From positions 1 to 10,970 of the forward strand of contig DHXL01000215.1 in the NCBI GenBank assembly GCA_002415335.1: a stretch of 10,970 bases of DNA, given 5' to 3'. Positions 8,294 to 10,970 of the stretch are shown here, piece after piece. Positions within the stretch are counted from its first letter, which is position 1. Every line of letters begins with the position of its first letter. The stretch comes from Oxalobacteraceae bacterium UBA5157. GTDB taxonomy: Bacteria; Pseudomonadota; Gammaproteobacteria; Burkholderiales; Burkholderiaceae_D. Both the position numbers and the translations under genes were made by a program. The notes beneath the pieces were generated by a model that was not told the origin of the DNA, ran no database searches, and saw only the letters and a program-made list of their open reading frames with translations.

Positions 8294-9934
8294 TCAGGGC
8301 ACATAGCCCGGAATCGTGCTTTCATCGACCTGATCGATCTGGGCCGGATCCATGAAGCGCTCGGCATATTCGAGATAGACCTTGCGCCGCACGAACACAT
8401 CGAACAGGTCGGGATCGATATGGCCACGCAGGCGGAATCCGCCAAGTATTCGCAGCGATTCGGCAAGACTCTTGCCGGTCTTGTAAGGCCGGTCCCTGGC
8501 CGTCAGCGCCTCGAAGATATCGGCGATTGCCATCATGCGCGCCTGCACCGACATTTGTTCGCGCAGCAAGCCGCGGGGAAACCCTTTTCCATCCATCCGC
8601 TCGTGATGGCCGCCGGCATATTCGGGCACGTTTTTCAAATGCTTTGGCCAGGGCAGCGATTCCAGCATCCGTATGGTGACCGAGACATGATTGTTGATGA
8701 TCGTGCGCTCATCCGCGTTGAGCGTGCCGGCGCGAATCGTCAGGTTAGCAACCTCTTCTTCGTCGAGCAGAGCCCGCTCGCTGCCGTCCGGGCCGACCCA
8801 GCGGCGCCCTGCAATCTCGATCACGCGCCGTTGATCCTCCTCGCGCATGGCCTCCACCCCTACGTTGGCACGGCGCAGAAAGTCGCGGTCGTGAGCCAGC
8901 GCACGCAATTCTTGCTGCAGGGTTTGCGCGATCTCGGCATCGCGCTGCGGATCGCATGGCGCGCAGCGTTGCTTGAGCATGCGGATCTCGGCATCGCGCT
9001 TGAGGACTTCGAAGCGCGTATCCACATGGTGAATGCGGTCGACGATGGTTTGCAGCTTGGTCGATTTTTCGACCACGTGCACTGGCGTCGTGATCTTGCC
9101 GCAATCGTGCAACAGGCCGGCCATCCACAATTCGCGCCGGTCGCGCTGGTTCATGCTGAATTCCGCGAGCGGACCGGTGTCGGTCGCATGGACGGCTCTG
9201 GCCAGCATCATCGTCAGTTCGGGCACATGCTGACAGTGGCGGCCGGTATTCGGCGATTTTTCGTCGATCGCGATATTAATCAGATTGACGAACGATTCGA
9301 ACAGATTTTCGAGCAGTGCGATCAACGCCTGGTTGGTGATCGCGATCGCGGCTTGCGACGCGAGTGCCTCGATGAAGCGCTGGTCGGTTTCCGAAAACGG
9401 GCCCGGTTGGCAGGCCTCGGCATCGCCTGCCGAGGGATCGCGGGCATTGATCAACTGGAGAACGCCGATCAACTCGCCTTCGTGGTCCTGCATCGGCACG
9501 GTCAGCAAGGATCGCGAGTGATACTGAAATTTCGCATCGAACTTGCGCATGCCGGAGAAATTGAAGCCGCCGGCCGCATACACATCCTCGATATTGACCG
9601 AGTCTCGGGTATGGGCCGCGTAGGCTGCCACCGCGCTCATGTTCCTGTTGCCATCGGTGTCGACGAGTGGGATGTCCGCTATGTCGACCGGCTGTCCGCC
9701 GACGCCGCCTTGATACAGACCCAGCGTGTCATTGATGGAAATATGGAAAGCCAGGCTTTGCTGGTCGGCGCTGACGCGGTACAAGGTGCCGCCGTCAGCG
9801 CGCGTGATGTCCTTCGCCGCTCGCAGTATCCTTTCCAGCAGCAAGGGAATATTGCGGTGGCTGCTGAGTTCGACGCTGAGCTCGGTCAGTTTTTCCAGTC
9901 TCTGCGCGACTTCTTCATAGCTGGGAGTTGTCAT
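8294..9934 (-). CDS. GAF and HD-GYP-like domain phosphohydrolase
   Basis: A 546-residue soluble protein with no membrane segment. An N-terminal GAF-type sensor (about 28-200; LLLERILRAAKDITRADGGTLYR, GVLQLINA) is followed by an HD domain: GRHCQHV (231-237), LLHDCGK (274-280, with His276-Asp277), His416, HHERMDGKGFP (443-453) and MMAIADIFEALTARDRPY (467-484). The HHExxDGxGYP motif defines c-di-GMP phosphodiesterases; here Tyr of GYP is Phe. About 80 extra, charged and coiled-coil-like residues (about 295-400) separate the HD pair from His416 and include a CAPC motif at 324-327. Such proteins hydrolyse c-di-GMP or another phosphodiester under control of the GAF domain; the substrate is not proven. 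An in-frame stop at 9944-9946 fixes the ATG as start; no clear ribosome binding site precedes it. Confidence 0.88.
   Translation of the reverse strand: MTTPSYEEVAQRLEKLTELSVELSSHRNIPLLLERILRAAKDITRADGGTLYRVSADQQSLAFHISINDTLGLYQGGVGGQPVDIADIPLVDTDGNRNMSAVAAYAAHTRDSVNIEDVYAAGGFNFSGMRKFDAKFQYHSRSLLTVPMQDHEGELIGVLQLINARDPSAGDAEACQPGPFSETDQRFIEALASQAAIAITNQALIALLENLFESFVNLINIAIDEKSPNTGRHCQHVPELTMMLARAVHATDTGPLAEFSMNQRDRRELWMAGLLHDCGKITTPVHVVEKSTKLQTIVDRIHHVDTRFEVLKRDAEIRMLKQRCAPCDPQRDAEIAQTLQQELRALAHDRDFLRRANVGVEAMREEDQRRVIEIAGRRWVGPDGSERALLDEEEVANLTIRAGTLNADERTIINNHVSVTIRMLESLPWPKHLKNVPEYAGGHHERMDGKGFPRGLLREQMSVQARMMAIADIFEALTARDRPYKTGKSLAESLRILGGFRLRGHIDPDLFDVFVRRKVYLEYAERFMDPAQIDQVDESTIPGYVP
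8930..9000 (-). repeat. 17-bp direct repeat inside the GAF/HD gene
   Basis: GATCTCGGCATCGCGCT (plus-strand reading) occurs at 8930-8946 and again at 8984-9000. The copies are exactly 54 bases, or 18 codons, apart. Both are in frame and encode RDAEI in the charged insert between the HD pair and His416 (residues 313-317 and 331-335). It may be a small internal duplication or a coiled-coil period repeated by selection. Confidence 0.7.
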
Positions 9935-9998
9935 CGGTGGTCGTCAGTCGCTGGTCGGTTGGCAGCAAGGCAGCTGCCCTGAAATCCACCCCGCATCC
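9934..9998 (-). other. 64-base gap with a possible 21-codon coupling frame
   Basis: Between the phosphodiesterase stop and the GAF/HD start, an ATG at 9996 begins a 21-codon frame whose TGA overlaps the GAF/HD start as ATGA (the TGA runs to 9931). The AAGG before that ATG is too close for a good ribosome binding site. A small inverted repeat, GGCAGC at 9961-9966 with GCTGCC at 9973-9978, lies in the gap; it has no T tract in the reading direction. The small frame could be chance. Confidence 0.25.
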
Positions 9999-10766
9999 TT
10001 AAAATGTGAAGACATCATCGCGTTTGAGCGCCCGGAACGTGTGGTGTCCGCCGCCGGTTCTGAGTTCTTCCATGATGACATCTTCCTGGCCGGCTTTCAG
10101 ATGGTAGATCAGGAATTCGGTCGTATTCGGCATATGGCCGATGTCGGCAATCAGCGAGCGCGGGCAGAAGTGCTTCGACACCGCGGCGAGATCGAACTCG
10201 CTATTCGAGAACGAGCAATCGACAATGACTTTACCGAGATTTGTTTCTCGTGTCAGCGCCGTCCAGAGCTCCGGAGTGGAACTCATGTCGCCGGTGAACA
10301 GAAAACCGGACTTCTCGTTTCTTATGAAATAACCGACCGCGTTCACCGTATGATTGACCGGATGCGACGTAATCCGCCTGCCGTCGAGTTCGATCGTTTC
10401 ACCGTATTTCATCGGCTGCCAGCGCAAGATCGGGTCGCGCTCGTTCGGAATCTTGGTGAAGTCCGGCCACAACACCCAATTGAACAAGTTGCTTTTCAGC
10501 GAGGCGATCACCTCTTCCGTGGCGTGTACCGTGACGGGACTAGCCCTGCGTCCCATCACCGCATCGACCAGCAACGCCAGCCCCGCGACGTGATCCAAAT
10601 GGCCGTGGGTCAGGAAGATATGGTCGATGCAGGTCAGCTGGTCGAGATCGAGCCCGGTCAATCCGGTCCCGGCATCGAACAGGATATCGGCGTCCAGCCA
10701 GAGCGAAGTCGTGAAGCGTTCCCGTCCGCCGATGCCGCCCGCGCAACCGAGGACCTGCAGCTTCAT
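9999..10766 (-). CDS. Class II 3',5'-cyclic-nucleotide phosphodiesterase (metallo-beta-lactamase fold)
   Basis: A 255-residue soluble metallohydrolase. THGHLDHVAGL (53-63) is the metal-binding HxHxDH motif in the form close to the class II cyclic-nucleotide phosphodiesterase signature (HxHLDH). Other likely ligands are His139 (VNHT) and Asp160 (LFTGD), with a late His-His at 241-242. The segment from TGDMSSTPELWTAL through VIVDCSFSN to SKHFCPRSL (158-205) follows the layout of this family, typified by yeast PDE1 and bacterial relatives, and departs from RNase Z, glyoxalase II or lactamase enzymes. The predicted reaction is cAMP to 5'-AMP, which would oppose the cyclase two genes downstream. 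It lacks its own ribosome binding site; its ATG overlaps the TGA of a 37-codon upstream frame. Other metallo-beta-lactamase-fold activities cannot be excluded. Confidence 0.78.
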   Translation of the reverse strand: MKLQVLGCAGGIGGRERFTTSLWLDADILFDAGTGLTGLDLDQLTCIDHIFLTHGHLDHVAGLALLVDAVMGRRASPVTVHATEEVIASLKSNLFNWVLWPDFTKIPNERDPILRWQPMKYGETIELDGRRITSHPVNHTVNAVGYFIRNEKSGFLFTGDMSSTPELWTALTRETNLGKVIVDCSFSNSEFDLAAVSKHFCPRSLIADIGHMPNTTEFLIYHLKAGQEDVIMEELRTGGGHHTFRALKRDDVFTF

Positions 10767-10876
10767 GCCGGCGACCGATGCGGGGTCGGAATTCGCGCTT
10801 GCCGATCCATCGCAAGTGTGGGGAACACATGACGTGCCACGCCCGGAACTGCTGCAGCGAATGAAAACGTCGCCAT
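10763..10876 (-). CDS. Possible 37-residue leader peptide ORF upstream of the phosphodiesterase
   Basis: An ATG at 10876 follows a strong ribosome binding site, AAGGGGAG (10890 down to 10883), with a 6-base spacer. The frame runs 37 codons and its TGA (10765-10763) overlaps the phosphodiesterase ATG as ATGA. The peptide begins MATFSFAAAVPGVARHVF and ends HRSPA. It is not recognised, has no clear membrane helix, and its third codon positions look less GC-rich than in the neighbouring genes, so the peptide sequence may not be under selection. Role inferred: translational coupling or a leader for the four-gene operon. Alternatively it is a short hypothetical gene or a chance frame. Confidence 0.45.
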   Translation of the reverse strand: MATFSFAAAVPGVARHVFPTLAMDRQARIPTPHRSPA

Positions 10877-10882
10877 CTGTCG

Positions 10883-10890
10883 CTCCCCTT
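10883..10890 (-). promoter_or_regulatory. Strong ribosome binding site of the leader ORF
   Basis: AAGGGGAG on the minus strand is 6 bases before the ATG at 10876. It is the best Shine-Dalgarno sequence near the head of the leftward operon, and the phosphodiesterase start at 10766 has none of its own. Confidence 0.55.
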
Positions 10891-10903
10891 TATTTGACGA
10901 ATA

Positions 10904-10909
10904 ATTGTA
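10904..10909 (-). promoter_or_regulatory. Candidate -10 box for the leftward operon
   Basis: TACAAT on the minus strand lies in a locally AT-rich stretch 27 bases upstream of the leader ATG. No recognisable -35 is seen 16-18 bases further up. A T6 run at 10932-10937 after GCGC-CTT-GCGC resembles a very short terminator on the plus strand, but no plus-strand gene is seen ahead of it. The rest of 10877-10970 holds no gene I can support. Confidence 0.3.
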
Positions 10910-10970
10910 GTCCGAATCCGGCGCCTTGCGCTTTTTTCTGTCGTCACGACCCGGGCGGAATCAACACCCT

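Noticed and set aside
8252..9982. A 576-codon open frame on the plus strand opposite the GAF/HD gene, longer than the gene itself
   Set aside because: It mirrors the GC-rich codon pattern of the real gene, shows no recognisable domain, and overlaps a frame with intact GAF and HD motifs.
10921..10937. Intrinsic terminator on the plus strand (GCGC-CTT-GCGC followed by six T)
   Set aside because: The stem is only 4 bp with a 3-base loop, and no plus-strand gene precedes it.
10540..10947. A 135-codon minus-strand frame overlapping the phosphodiesterase start
   Set aside because: Most of it is an out-of-frame reading of the phosphodiesterase, with Arg-rich low-information sequence.
10877..10970. 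A cAMP-CRP site (TGTGA-N6-TCACA) upstream of the cyclic-nucleotide operon
   Set aside because: GTCGTGACGAC near 10940-10950 is only a partial half-site with no matching second half.

Overview
The window looks like chromosomal DNA of a GC-rich betaproteobacterium, probably Burkholderiales and possibly Oxalobacteraceae. The evidence is the GC-rich third codon positions, the Dpp-type transporter sequences, and the pairing of a CHASE2 adenylate cyclase with a GAF/HD phosphohydrolase. The genus is a guess. There are no tRNAs, rRNAs, insertion sequences, phage genes or CRISPR arrays.

Right-pointing half (1-4564): an ABC importer of the dipeptide/oligopeptide (DppABCDF) family. It holds the C-terminal third of the periplasmic binding protein, two permeases and two ATPases. 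dppB/dppC and dppD/dppF overlap by 4 bases, and dppC and dppD are 9 bases apart, so dppBCDF is a tight operon. The 183 bases between dppA and dppB are different. They hold a perfect 14-bp stem-loop just after the dppA stop, a second GC-rich hairpin, and a good -10 box (TATAAT). This fits separate tuning of the abundant binding protein and the membrane complex.

Left-pointing half (10876 down to 4618): four genes on the minus strand with gaps of 64, 31 and 33 bases, probably one operon. In transcription order they are: a metallo-beta-lactamase-fold class II 3',5'-cyclic-nucleotide phosphodiesterase; a GAF plus HD-GYP-like phosphohydrolase; a CHASE2 class III (IIIb-like) adenylate cyclase in the inner membrane; and an exported protein with the zinc-ligand pattern of the phospholipase C/P1 nuclease fold. 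Together they suggest a cyclic-nucleotide module: a periplasm-sensing enzyme that makes cAMP, a soluble enzyme that destroys it, a second GAF-regulated phosphodiesterase that may act on c-di-GMP, and a secreted hydrolase-like protein on the side where CHASE2 senses. This linkage is the most interesting point here; its function is inferred from gene families and gene order.

Three of the four starts in this operon are ATGA overlaps with the stop of a small upstream open frame (37, 21 and 8 codons). Two of these frames have good ribosome binding sites, which suggests translational coupling through leader peptides. The two halves converge at 4564/4618, with 53 bases between the stops and no clear terminator.
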